Below, piece by piece: positions 50,050 through 59,772 of a DNA stretch of 64,000 nucleotides. How positions within the stretch are numbered: the first letter of the stretch is position 1; each line of letters starts with the position of its first letter. Where the stretch lies: positions 389,390 to 453,389 of the forward strand of contig CAUYUJ010012614.1 of assembly GCA_963575745.1 (NCBI GenBank). The letters run 5' to 3'. Both the position numbers and the translations under genes were made by a program. The stretch is from Prorocentrum cordatum (Eukaryota > Sar > Dinophyceae > Prorocentrales > Prorocentraceae). The notes beneath the pieces are model-generated. The model ran no database searches and had not been told where the DNA came from. It was given only the letters and a program-made list of their open reading frames with translations.

Positions 50050-51544
50050 GCTCCATCTCCGCTCTCTCCCCGCCCCCAGTGCCTTGCGCCACCACCTACA
50101 CCTTGCGACACGCTGCCGCGGCCCTCCGCCGCTCTCTCCTTCAACCGTGGGGCAGCACCACCGCCCCTCCCCTGGGCGGCACTCCTCCTACCTTTGGGCC
50201 CTGGTGTGCCGTTCAGTAATGCCATCTGCACTCTGCGTGACACCGCGCATCCTGCAGACCAATTTGCCACTGGCATCGCTGCCTTTCTCTTCCGGTGGCC
50301 GCCGCACTCTCGCCGCAAGGCTCCCTCGTTCCTCGCCGTCGGTTTCACTTCCTGAATTCTCTCTGGCGCTGCCTTAGGCCGCGCCGTGGGCCCCTTAATT
50401 GCGGCGCTCTGCCGCCCTCCGCCCGATGCGCGCACCTCCTGCCTTTGGATTCAGGTGCGCGCTTTGGCAATACCGTCCACAGCCCCTCCGCTGTTGGACT
50501 CGCGGCCTCTGGCCTTGCTGTAGATCTCGCCGCCAGGCGTTCCTGGCCCGTGTCAGTGGACCGCGGCTCGCCTGTCCACTGACCCACTCCCTGGATATTT
50601 TTACCAACTGAACGGCCTTCCGCCGTGACCCTGGGTCGTATCGGTTTCGAGGGGCGCGTCTTTGGTTTAAGACGGTCCCGTTCTCGGTTGCTATCTGACT
50701 CGTTTTGGGTAGCTCTGAGACTCGGTTGTGCACTCGTCACGTGGTCTTTCGTTCATCGTGCACACCACGGCCCTTCCTCTTGCTGGTTGGGCTGCCGCAT
50801 CTCAGTGTGGAGGGTTCACTGCCCACATTTCCCATCTTCTGGATGCGTATTCTGACGCCGCGACCTGTTTCGCCGTCAGTCTCTTCCGCTGGACTTGGTC
50901 TCCAGTCCGTCTGTGTTACTCCAGACATTGGATCGACGTCCTCGGGATCGTTCCTACCTGTTCGTACTTGAACAGCTGGGAACGCTTCGCGCCATTTTGG
51001 CTGCGCTCGGTTTCCTCGGTGTCTGCCTTCAGACTCCCTGGATGTACCTTTGCACGTCCTTTCAGGGGCTGTTCTGCAGACTCCCTTGATTGCATGCTGG
51101 ACTTCCTCGGTGCTCGTTTGACTCCCTCGATGCCCCTTTTGCACGCCCGTTCAGGGGCTGCTCCGCAGTCTCCCTGGGCTGCACGTAGGCTCTGACGCCC
51201 TAGGACGCTGCTGCTTGCCGCTTGACCGCGGCCTCGCGCACGCCCGCCGCTAGTCGCGGCCGCAGCCCGCCCGCGACCGCCCGCCGCTGGCGCTTCCGCC
51301 TGCGGCTGTTAAAAAAGTACCCCCCACCAACCCATCCACAAACGATCAGCAGGGGAGTTGGTGAATCAGATGCGGCAGAACGCATGCAGTCGCGCAGCCG
51401 TCTTCGCGAACACAAGCATCACGCATAGCTTCCCGCATTTAAGTTTAATATGGCAATCGGTGCAAATTACGATGGTGTTTCGATGAGAGGTGAGGGGTAT
51501 TCCGATGACTCGTAATGGCTGTTGCACTGATTTGTATCTTAAGC
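50050..51544. other. Non-coding interval, possibly the 3' UTR of element C
   Basis: Pyrimidine-rich plus strand without a convincing coding frame. It contains an imperfect direct repeat of about 95 bases (about 51008-51088 and 51100-51180, sharing TTTCAGGGGCTGYTCYGCAG-like and ACTCCCTSGATG words). A TTAAAAAAGTACCCCCCACC segment at 51309 could mark an element end. No polyadenylation motif is asserted, since dinoflagellates lack a standard AATAAA. Confidence 0.35.
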
Positions 51545-52210
51545 CCGCGTGCGTTCCGAAACTTGGAGGCATCTTGGGGCCCTCTTGGGGTTCTCTTGGG
51601 CCCCTCTTGGGGCCTCATGGGGCTCTTTCTTGGGGCTCTCCTGCTGTCCTCTGAGGGCCTTCTTGGGGCTTCTGGGGGCTCCTTTTGGGCGTCTTGGGGC
51701 CCTCTTGAGGCTCTTCTGGGGGGTCTGGGGGCTTTCTTGGGGCTCTTGGGAGTGGTCTGGGAGGCCTCTTGGGGCCGCCGTAGGCCGCATTGACCAAAAA
51801 GAGGGGCAACGTTAATTCTTGCCCTCCCCTCGGAGGTTCAAGCGTGCCGTATTGGGGCCCTCTTGTCCCGCTCTTGGAGCGCTCTTGGGCGCTGCTGGGG
51901 CCGTCTTGCGTCTCTCTTGGGCCCCTCTTCGGGCTGTCTTGGGCCATTTTGGGGCCATCTTGAGGCCTCAAGAACCCTTCGGAGGCGAACGAGCGAGAAG
52001 GCAAAACACATGGATTTCTTTAGGTTTTTGAATGATTTTGGTCTCTTGAGGGGGTCCTTGGAGGCCTCGGGGGGGACTTGAAGAAACCGTCTTGGGGACG
52101 TCTCGAGGCCTCTTGGACGCGCGTCGGAGGCTTGACCCGTCTACCACTATCTTGGGCCATATTGGAGGCAATCTTGGAGTCTCTGGGGCCCTCCTGGAGC
52201 GATCTTGGGC
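51545..52210. repeat. Decayed (TCTTGGGGCC)n repeat
   Basis: CTTGGGGCCCTCTTGGGG-like words recur about every 10-20 bases from 51570 to 51785 and again from 51850 to 52205. The complementary theme is at 9205-9305 and a GGGCC-rich version fills the intron at 16886-17343. A C-run and a G-run facing each other (52229-52242 and 52263-52287) follow. Gly/Ala/Leu-rich frames here are artefacts. Confidence 0.75.
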
Positions 52211-52659
52211 CAAGAAAGGCGCTCTGACCCCCCCCCCCCCCTCCCTTCCCGTCCAGACGCAGGGGGGGGGGGGGAAGGGGGGGGGTGAACCTCCCGAACA
52301 AGGAAAGGGAGGAGGTTGGAAAAGGAAACGCGCTAGACCACCTGCGCGCGCACGTGGAAGAGGGCTCTCACTGCGTCCACGTGACGAGATCCATTCCAGG
52401 CGCGCCATTGAAACCAACTCATGCAGAACGCGTGGCTGAGATGTTTGCGCTCGCGCGCTGCCCTCGCGCACTTAGGTTCACATCCGACGCGTAATGTTGA
52501 TTGTTTTACACGACATTATGACCTGACTGCATTGTTCTGTTGTTGCGGTCTGGGAAACTGTTTAAACGTTTTACATATTCTTGGGAACGTATGGGTGATC
52601 AATCGTTTTGCCTAAAGGTCTTCGTTCGATCACAGCCGAATGTGCAAGCCTACGTTGCA

Positions 52660-52681
52660 TCCGTAGCCATTTTGGCTCTAG
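52660..52681 (+). other. Relic spliced-leader exon
   Basis: TCCGTAGCCATTTTGGCTC is an exact match to the first 19 bases of the conserved dinoflagellate spliced leader (consensus DCCGTAGCCATTTTGGCTC, then AAG), followed by TAG where AAG is usual. In living cells this 22-base exon is added to mRNAs by trans-splicing, so a genomic copy upstream of coding sequence is the signature of reverse-transcribed and reinserted mRNA. Confidence 0.85.
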
Positions 52682-52750
52682 CCCATTTCGAGGGCGCAAG
52701 CTCATTTTTTTTTGAGCTTGAGCCACAGGGCTCATTTTTTTGAGCCTGAA
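52682..52750 (+). repeat. Degenerate partial spliced-leader copies
   Basis: After the leader relic the sequence continues CCCATTTCGAGGGCGCAAG, then CTCATTTTTTTTTGAGCTTGAG and GGGCTCATTTTTTTGAG. Each resembles the 3' part of the leader (GCCATTTTGGCTCAAG) with T-run expansion. A chain of 3' partial leaders behind one full copy is expected from repeated rounds of trans-splicing and retroposition. The last two copies also form an imperfect palindrome, so the interpretation of those is less sure. Confidence 0.55.
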
Positions 52751-52789
52751 GGACCTCAGGGGATAGGCCGACCAGATGCAGCATCGACA

Positions 52790-53846
52790 TGAGAGGAGAA
52801 GGAGGGTCGCAAGACGCCAAAACCCTCCTGGTCTCGGCGCAGGGCCCCACGGACGGCCAAGTCGCAGAGGCCACGATCAAGTGGCCGCCGACCCTGGGAG
52901 GCAACGTTCCGCAACGGGAATGCGAGACACTGCACCAGATATCCGTCCAACATGTGCATTGTCCTACAACTATGGGAAGTGCGGCCCGTTCCACAAAGAC
53001 ACCTCAAGGGCCGCGCGTCCGGACGAATACGGCGAAGCCCACTGCGGGATTGACCGTGCCCCATCCGAGGTACAATTCTGGAGGCAAGCCATTTCCATCA
53101 GCGACATCCACCACATGAACCAGAGCCCCGAAGAGGTCCTCGGGATTCCGCTCCCCGACGCCACTTTCCTGCTGACCTTCCGCAACGCGTCCAAGGGCGA
53201 CAGGGCCGCCGCCAACGACGCCGCGAGGACAGGCAGGGTCGGCCACTACCTGATGGCCAGAGCGTCTGCCACGCTCCAAACCCCCGTCCCTGACGCCGAC
53301 ATCCAGGCCCTAGGTGCGTCCGACATGCCCCCTTTTCCTGCCCCCCCTCCCCTGGAGATTACCCCCTTCGCCGACGAGGAGGTGACCTCGGCCGTGGGCC
53401 ATGTCTTCCAAAGGGCCAAAGCGAGACCCTCGCCAGGCACCCTGGGGTCAGGAGCAACCAGGCGCGGTCTCAACCCAGACGCCGGGCGCGCCCTACTGGC
53501 GACCGTGGCTCACCGCGTCGCCGTCGTCCACGGCCCGCCTGGCACAGGCCCGACCAAACTGTCCACGGCCGCGCTGGACATCTGGGGGGGGGGGGGGGCG
53601 CTCTCAAAAGTGGGCAGGCAGTCGCGCTGGCAGCTGAACCGAACGCCGCTACAAACCAACCGACGCTCACCATAACGGCGGCGCACCGCATGAACCAGGT
53701 AAACCCTCGCGCCTGCTTTCCTGATTGGTTCGTTCGGCTCGCCAGGAAAGAGATGGTCGACGAAGAGCTGATTTGCCTCACCCCAGAAGGGCACTGCCAG
53801 AACGCCGCGGGACGCTTCCAATTTCCGAGGGCTCCGCTCAGGATTT
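52790..53846 (+). pseudogene. Element D: truncated second copy of the UPF1-like helicase
   Basis: Homologous to element C 43900-44930. Shared signatures: KWPPTLGGNVPQ against WWPPALGGHIHP, EVQFWRQAISISDIHHMNQS against IQFWRQCSALDQIYYLRQNP, ARASATLQTPVPDADIQ against ARAAATLDQSVPDAD, and VVHGPPGTGPTKLSTAALDI against VHGPPGTGKTTFSVACLDM. The Walker A Lys is displaced by Pro, so ATP binding is lost. Several frameshifts follow, with a G-run at 53584-53598. The last recognisable part is FPDWFVRLARKEMVDEELIC, ending at about 53846 where an AAT-type microsatellite begins. Motifs II-VI are absent. It lies 40 bases downstream of spliced-leader relics, consistent with retroposition of a trans-spliced helicase mRNA. 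Confidence 0.75.
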
Positions 53847-55015
53847 TTTACGAGAAGTATACTACTGCTAATTTTAAGTATAACAAGAAGAATGCGAACG
53901 CTACGAGAAGAACAAGACTAAGACACATAATAATAATAACCGCACTAGGAATACGATTACTAATACTAAGAGCACGAAGAATACTACTAATCATAAGAAT
54001 AAGAAGAACACTACGAAGAAACTGCGACGAAACATAACAATAATAATACGGCTACTAATACGTCTTCTAATAATTAGAAGAAGAAGCCGAAGACGAATTG
54101 TATTACCAAGGAGAATCAACATACGAATGCGAATAATAATACTACTCATAATACGAATAAGAAGAACGCGACGAATACTAATACTATTACTAATAATAAT
54201 ATGAAGGCGAACGCCAAGAATACGAAGACGAATCCTAACACTAATAAAACTAACACTAACCATAAAATTATTACTACAAATAATAAGAATACGATTAATA
54301 CGAAGGAGACACACACTAACAAACATACTAATACTTAGAATACTCATAATACGACGGCTAATAATACTACGAAGAATACGAAGAAAACTACGCCTAAGTA
54401 TACGACGAATAATAATACTACGAATAAGTAGAATAGTACTACGACGGAAGCAAAGAAAACAACTGCGAATACGACTATTAATATTCATAAGCAGAATACG
54501 ATGAGTAATACGATTAATACGAAGAATCATAATACTAACCGTAATAATAATACGAAGGAGGAAAAGAATACGAATACTACTAGTAATAATAAGCATACTA
54601 ATACTACCACTGATGCCCATATTACTACTAGTACTAATAATGCCTATACTAGTACTGCTAATAATAAGAAGAATAGGACAAACATGACGAACACTAAGAA
54701 TAATACTAATATTAATAAGAGGACGGATAATAATAATAATAATACCAAGCAGAGTGCGAATAATAATGCTACTAATAATAAGAAGATGGATTCAATACTA
54801 ATAATGCTACTAATAATAATAATGCTACTAATAATAATGCTAATAATAATAATAATAATGCTAATAATAATAATAATAATGCTACTAATACTAATAATGC
54901 TACTAATACTAAGCATAATATTAATACGAATAAGAAGACTACGACGCATAATTATAATACTACCAATAATAATACTACGAATGAGAAGACAGCTGATAAT
55001 ACTCATGCAACGACG
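53847..55015. repeat. Decayed AAT/ACT/AAG trinucleotide array
   Basis: About 1.17 kb made of AAT, ACT, ACG and AAG words in phase, with purer AAT runs at 54735-54745 and 54800-54890. Composition is strikingly AT-rich against the GC-rich surroundings. The Asn/Thr/Ile-rich open frames on both strands are products of the repeat. Confidence 0.85.
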
Positions 55016-56015
55016 CAGCGGAGGAGGAACAATAATATGAGGATGCGGATGATGAGGGGGCGGACGAGGCGGAGGGGGGGGCGGGGGGAGGGGGGGAGGA
55101 GGAGGGGGAGGAAGAGGAGGAGGAGGGGGGGGGGATGGGGGGGGGGCGGAGGGGGGGAGGGGGGAGAGGAGGAGGGGGATGAGGAGGAGACGAGGAGGAG
55201 GATGAGGAGGGGGCGGGGGGAGAGGAGTAGGGGGATGGGGGGAGGGGGGGGGGGGGGGGAGGGATGGGGGATGAGGAGGCGGATGCGGAGGCGGAAGCGG
55301 AGGCGGGGCGGGGGCAGATGAGGAGGGGGGGGGTGGTGGGGGTGGGGGGGGGGGGGGGGGGGGGGGGGGGGAGGGGTAAGGGGCCGGGCGGCGGAGGAGG
55401 AAGCGGGGGGGGAGGGGGGGGGGGGGGGGGGGGGGGAGGAGGACATGGGGGGGGGGGGGGGGGGGGGGGGGGGTGTGGCGGCGGGGAGGAGGAGGCGGAG
55501 GAGGAGGTGGGGGGGGTGGGGGGATGAGGAGGGGATGATGATGAGGAGGAGGAGGAGAGGAGGAGGAGGAGGAGGGGGGAGGAGGAGGAGGAGGAGGAGG
55601 AGGAGGAGGAGGAGGAGGAGGAGGAGGAGGGGCGGGCGTGGCGGAGGAGGAGGCGGAGGAGGCGGGGGGGAGGAGGATGGGGGTTAGAGGAGAAGGAGGG
55701 GCTGGGGCGGAGGCGGAGGGGGGTGGGGGGGGGGGGGGGGGGGGGAAGGAGGGGGCGGCGGGTGCGATGAGGAGGATGGGGGGGGGGGGGGGGGGGGGGG
55801 GGGGGGATGCGGCGGACGAGGCGGAGGGGGCGGAGGAGGCGGAGGAGGCGGAGGAGAGGGGGAGGCGGAGGAGGCGGAGAGGCGGGGGAGGAGGAGGAGG
55901 GGGGGGGGGGAGGAGGAGGATGAGGAGAAAGAGGGGGAGGGGAGGAGGATGAGGATGAGGAGGAGGAGGAGGGAGAGGAAGAGGAGGCGGAGGAGGGGGA
56001 GGAGGAGGAGGAGTA
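55016..56015. repeat. GGA/G-run microsatellite
   Basis: Around 1 kb with almost no pyrimidines on the plus strand: G-runs of 10-30 (for example 55346-55372, 55448-55473, 55781-55806) and pure GGA (55555-55630). It abuts the AAT-type array directly, giving a 2.1-kb compound microsatellite. Potential for triplex and G-quadruplex DNA is high. Assembly across it may be unreliable. Confidence 0.9.
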
Positions 56016-56591
56016 ACGTTTTGGAACGTTTTGGCAAGCAGCATCGCGCAACGAGAGGCGGCAGGGCAAGAGAGGGGGAGATCAGCAAGCAGGAGCGCGT
56101 GTGCCTAAGGCCCCCCCCCCTTTAATCGGAATCGCTGCTAGGGTCGACAGTGAGAGGAACGAGAGGAGCCTCGTCCACCGACGCAGTCAATGCCTCTCCG
56201 ATGCCCTGAGCCACAGCCAATTCCGACGGGATGGGATCTCGCGCTCGAGCTCGCTGATCGGCCGCGGCAGAAACCGAGCGTGGCGGAGCAGGGCGCTCGC
56301 CTTGGACGGGCCTGCGTAACTCGGGTACAAACCACGACGAATTCGGACCATATTTTCAATGCCCTTGCGAGAGGGCACTTCACAGTCAAGCGCCAACTGG
56401 CGCCCGTCCGAAGTAGCCGCGCGGCCGCATCACTGGCAAACGCACAAGCTATGCAAACCCCAAAACGCAAGCTTGCGGGGCGGATGCAAGACCGCTCCAG
56501 ACAAGGTGACGGGGCCAGGGACTACCACGACAACGTCGGCGGGGGGGGGAATCCACCCCCACAGCAGGGATGCACGGCGCCTTGGAGACCT
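56016..56591. other. Interval 3' of element E, possible 3' UTR
   Basis: Between the GGA array and the minus-strand stop codon at 56592. It contains a CTAAGGCCCCCCCCCC run at 56105-56120. On the minus strand this would be the 3' UTR of element E. No gene was recognised on either strand. Confidence 0.35.
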
Positions 56592-57461
56592 CTAAGAGGT
56601 CATTCTTATCACACAGCACCTCGCAACTCCTGCAACGAAGCGCGCTGCCGAAAGTCGCGAACTTGTGGAGGGGGGGGGGGGGGGGGGGGCGCGAAGCGCC
56701 CGATCCAACTTCAAACCCTGCCTCGCTCTCTCCAAGGGCGCAACAGCAGGGCGGGCCTCCCTGGGGTCGGCCGCGGACGAGTCGACCAGGGCGCGCCGCG
56801 CTCTCTTTCTAATTGGGGCGGCCTGAAAATCCCAGAAATCAGTTCGAGGGTCCGTGCGGGCCGAAAGGTGCCAGGAACGCTCCGCGGCCTCTGAGGCCGC
56901 GCGGTCCGCAAGTTGATTTCCAGACCTGAGGGAAACTTGGCGGGCCGTCAGGCCCTCGGCCTCCGTGTCCAAGTGAGAAGCCGTCCACTCCAAGGTTACT
57001 AAACCTTCACTTCGCGAAGCAAGAGCGGTCTTAATTCGGAGCCGCAAGTCCCAATTCCTCCCGCCCACAGCACTAACCCGACCCCGCCCCCAACCAGTAA
57101 TCAAGGGAAAGTGGTCCGTGACATAATGAACGGGGCCAGTGGTACCCTCAAGGCACAGGGCGAAAGCCAACAACTCAGAGCGGGGGGCCGCGTGGGCTCT
57201 TCCCATTAAAATTCCAGAAACGCCCCCGACCGCTTCCCGCGTCGGCGTCCCTGGGGTTGCCCTGACCGAAACAACCGCCGCGCCACAGCGGCCGCGCCGA
57301 GGGTCGGAGGAAAACCGCCCTCCCGAACCGCCCCCAACAACGATCAGGGGACCAGGGCCAAAGAGGGCAGATCGGTCAGGGGCGTCGAGCCGAGAGGTTT
57401 CAACCCTCCGCTTCGGGTGGGTCCACAAACTCAGGGTGAGCATGGTCGGTCGGGGGAACAC
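56592..57461 (-). pseudogene. Element E RNase H domain
   Basis: The frame contains LIVVGGGSGGRFSSDPRRGR at the N-terminal strand. Related elements usually have DGSGG here, so the first catalytic Asp seems replaced by Gly (GGC for GAC). Glu is in PRSELLAFALCLEG, the second Asp in HYVTDHFPLITGW, and the last motif in EWTASHLDTEAEGL and SGNQLADRAASEAAERSW. RNase H removes the RNA strand after reverse transcription. With the Asp lost this copy is probably inactive. The stop at 56592 sits at the end of a long C-terminal tail interrupted by G-runs (56671-56690). Confidence 0.7.
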
Positions 57462-58288
57462 CTCTAAGCCGCGAGGCAGGATTCATATCGCAATTAACGA
57501 GTGCTTGAGACACTGGGGGAGCGGACGAGGAATAATCCTCATGATCCGTATTGCACTCGCACTCCCAGATGCGGTGCCTCAGAGTCTCAGGCGCCTTCAG
57601 ACACCCGGGGCGCCGCTGCTGCTCCTCCGCGCCCTTCGGGAACTGGCGCACCCGCGGCCGCTGCGCTCCAGCGGCCGCGCAAAGTGTCTGGCCAGCCTGG
57701 TCGTGGCCCCCGTTATGCGAGAACTTCGCAAACTCTCGGCGAGCCCAATAGAGATCAGCACCTCCATCGAGATCTTCAGCCCCCTCGTGCTCCGAAGATC
57801 GAGACCAAAGCTGGGCGTGAAAATCAAGCATAACGTCCTCCAGCACTCCGCCCACATCCATCTCATCGCCAGAAAATCCATCCAGAGATGATGTGGGGAT
57901 CTTCCATTCAGCAAATCCACCATGCTCTGGCCGCCACCAGGGAGTAGCTGAGGATGGCTTCCAGCCAGCATCAAGCAACGTGGCAATCACTGCAGACACT
58001 GGTCCCTTGACCAATCGCCATCGCCCTGCCCGCCCCGCAATCTGCAGACGACGAAGAACTTTCGGCCAACGTGTTTCAACTCTCTGATGACATTCAGGGT
58101 GAAGGCGCCAGACCGTCATATACTCAGCCAGAAGCTGGCGTCTCAGCTCCAAGGCGGGGTCTTTCTGACCATACAGTATGGCTAATGTACTGGTCAAGCA
58201 CCTGCCCTTCAACGGGCCTGCTCCTGCAGTAACCGCCTGACGTCGAGGGCGAAGGGGCTGGTAGGGTGCAGGGCCATGCACTTGATGT
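57400..58288 (-). pseudogene. Element E connection region with zinc finger
   Basis: The frame starting at 58458 covers RQLLAEYMTVWRLHPECHQR, WKPSSATPWWRPEHGGFAEW and DLYWARREFAKFSHNGGHDQ. It then has a Cys/His finger of the LINE type, CLKAPETLRHRIWECECN (about 57620-57567), with the first CxxC pair incomplete. It ends near 57400 before RNase H resumes in another frame. Confidence 0.6.
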
Positions 58289-59676
58289 TCATATGCTGCC
58301 TGCGGCAGCGCCCCAGTCTTCCAGGCCCTGTGAGACCTTGCGGAGCCGTGCATGACGCCGAAAACGCTGCAGACGAGCAGCACGGCGAGCCGCGTTAGCA
58401 GCGCACTGGCAATATTCGCGAACCGTCCTCCGTCCACCACCAGTGGCGTCGACACCAAGGTCTACCGCCTCCAAACAATACTGCACTGGAGTAGACTTGC
58501 GACGAAGCTTCTTGGCCAACTTTTTGCCCAAGCTGATCACATTAGAGATGAGCACCGTCTTAGGGGAGACCACCAACCGCATAGTATCCAAACCCTGCTT
58601 GAACTCAGTAGCAGACGCAACCATACGAGTCTTTACCTTATCCTGAGGTCCCTCTGAACGCAACGCAGTATCGTCGGTGAATGTCCAAAAGGTCGTAAAA
58701 TCGGCTCTGGCCTGAGCACGCTGCAACAGCGGGTGCAGGAAGAGCTTAGCTGACCGCGCCCCATGAGGGGAACCCGCCGCCAGCGACCGAGTCGGCAGGA
58801 TGGCATTGGACGCTCCCTTCTGGCCACGAAGAAAGCGGGGACCAGCGCATAACTGCACCTCCAGGCATACCACAATGGGCGGGTACCCCAACTGCTGCTG
58901 CAGCGCAGCCCAAAAGGACCCAGGACAGCGAGTCGTAAAACTTCTCGAAGTCCAGCAGCAGTGTGGCCACCGTGATGCCAAGCACCGTCGCCGTCTCGTC
59001 AAGTAGAGCCCTCAGGAGAGCGGCGCGTAAGGCGCTGCTGCCTGCAATAGCCGTGTCCCAGTGCGCCTCCAAACATTCAGTCCACTCCGAGGTGGCACCA
59101 TCGCGCAGGCGGCTCCAGATCCTAGCAGACTCGGCCAGGGGCCCAATGACCCTTTCCCCTCCCTTGGGTTTGGGAAGGAGAGCGCAAATTGTGCTAAGCA
59201 GCTGCGCTGGCCAAACTCCTTCCTGCTCAACTTGGTCAAGCAGCTCCAGGAATTCCACCCGACCTTGGGGAGGGGCCTTTTGAAGATCACGAGGAGCGAG
59301 ATCATCGACACCTGAGGCCTTCGCAGGAAGCTTGTCCACCACGCGCTCCAAGAGGCTTCAACTCCAAGGGAGGCAAGGGGTCGCGCCGAGATTCGTGATG
59401 CAACAGCTGAAGCGTATGGGTGATGGCCTCAGCATCGTCAACTGCGTCAGCCCACAAGGATCGCCAATCTTTCCGCTTGTCGCTCATGAATTCAGAAGGT
59501 TCCGAGATGACCTGCCCATGACGATAACTATCATGCACCGCGGGCTGAGGATCACGAGCCATAGCATGAAGACGCCCAGGATGTTGACGCCATTGCTCAA
59601 GGGCCCATTTGGTGAACTGTTGCCTGCCCTTTCTGAGAGAGCGCGCCTGCGCCCGATGGGCAAGTCTTTCCGTCAA
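58289..59676 (-). pseudogene. Element E reverse transcriptase domain, one frameshift
   Basis: A linker (59676-59352) leads into the RT N-terminal block KLPAKASGVDDLAPRDLQ and ICALLPKPKGGERVIGPL. Motif A is LLLDFEKFYDSLSW (58964-58923). After a frameshift the second frame (59002-58289) holds SLAAGSPHGARSAKLFLHPL (motif B region), WTFTDDTALRSEG (motif C, catalytic Asp pair, about 58685-58647) and LVVSPKTVLISN (motif D). All catalytic residues are visible, but they are split across two frames. Confidence 0.75.
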
Positions 59677-59772
59677 ATGTGACCAGTCGTCGAGTTCATC
59701 ATGATTGACCGATGGTATGGTGGCCGACCAACAAAGCCAGCGATCGCGCTCCTCCTGACCAGATGTGCCAAA

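Noticed and set aside
54501-55040. Asn/Thr-rich open frame resembling a low-complexity protein
   Set aside because: It lies entirely inside the decayed trinucleotide array and has no non-repetitive part.
54644-56069. Minus-strand frames of 360-466 codons rich in Pro/Ser, and plus-strand Gly/Arg frames
   Set aside because: Products of the GGA/G-run and AAT-type microsatellites.
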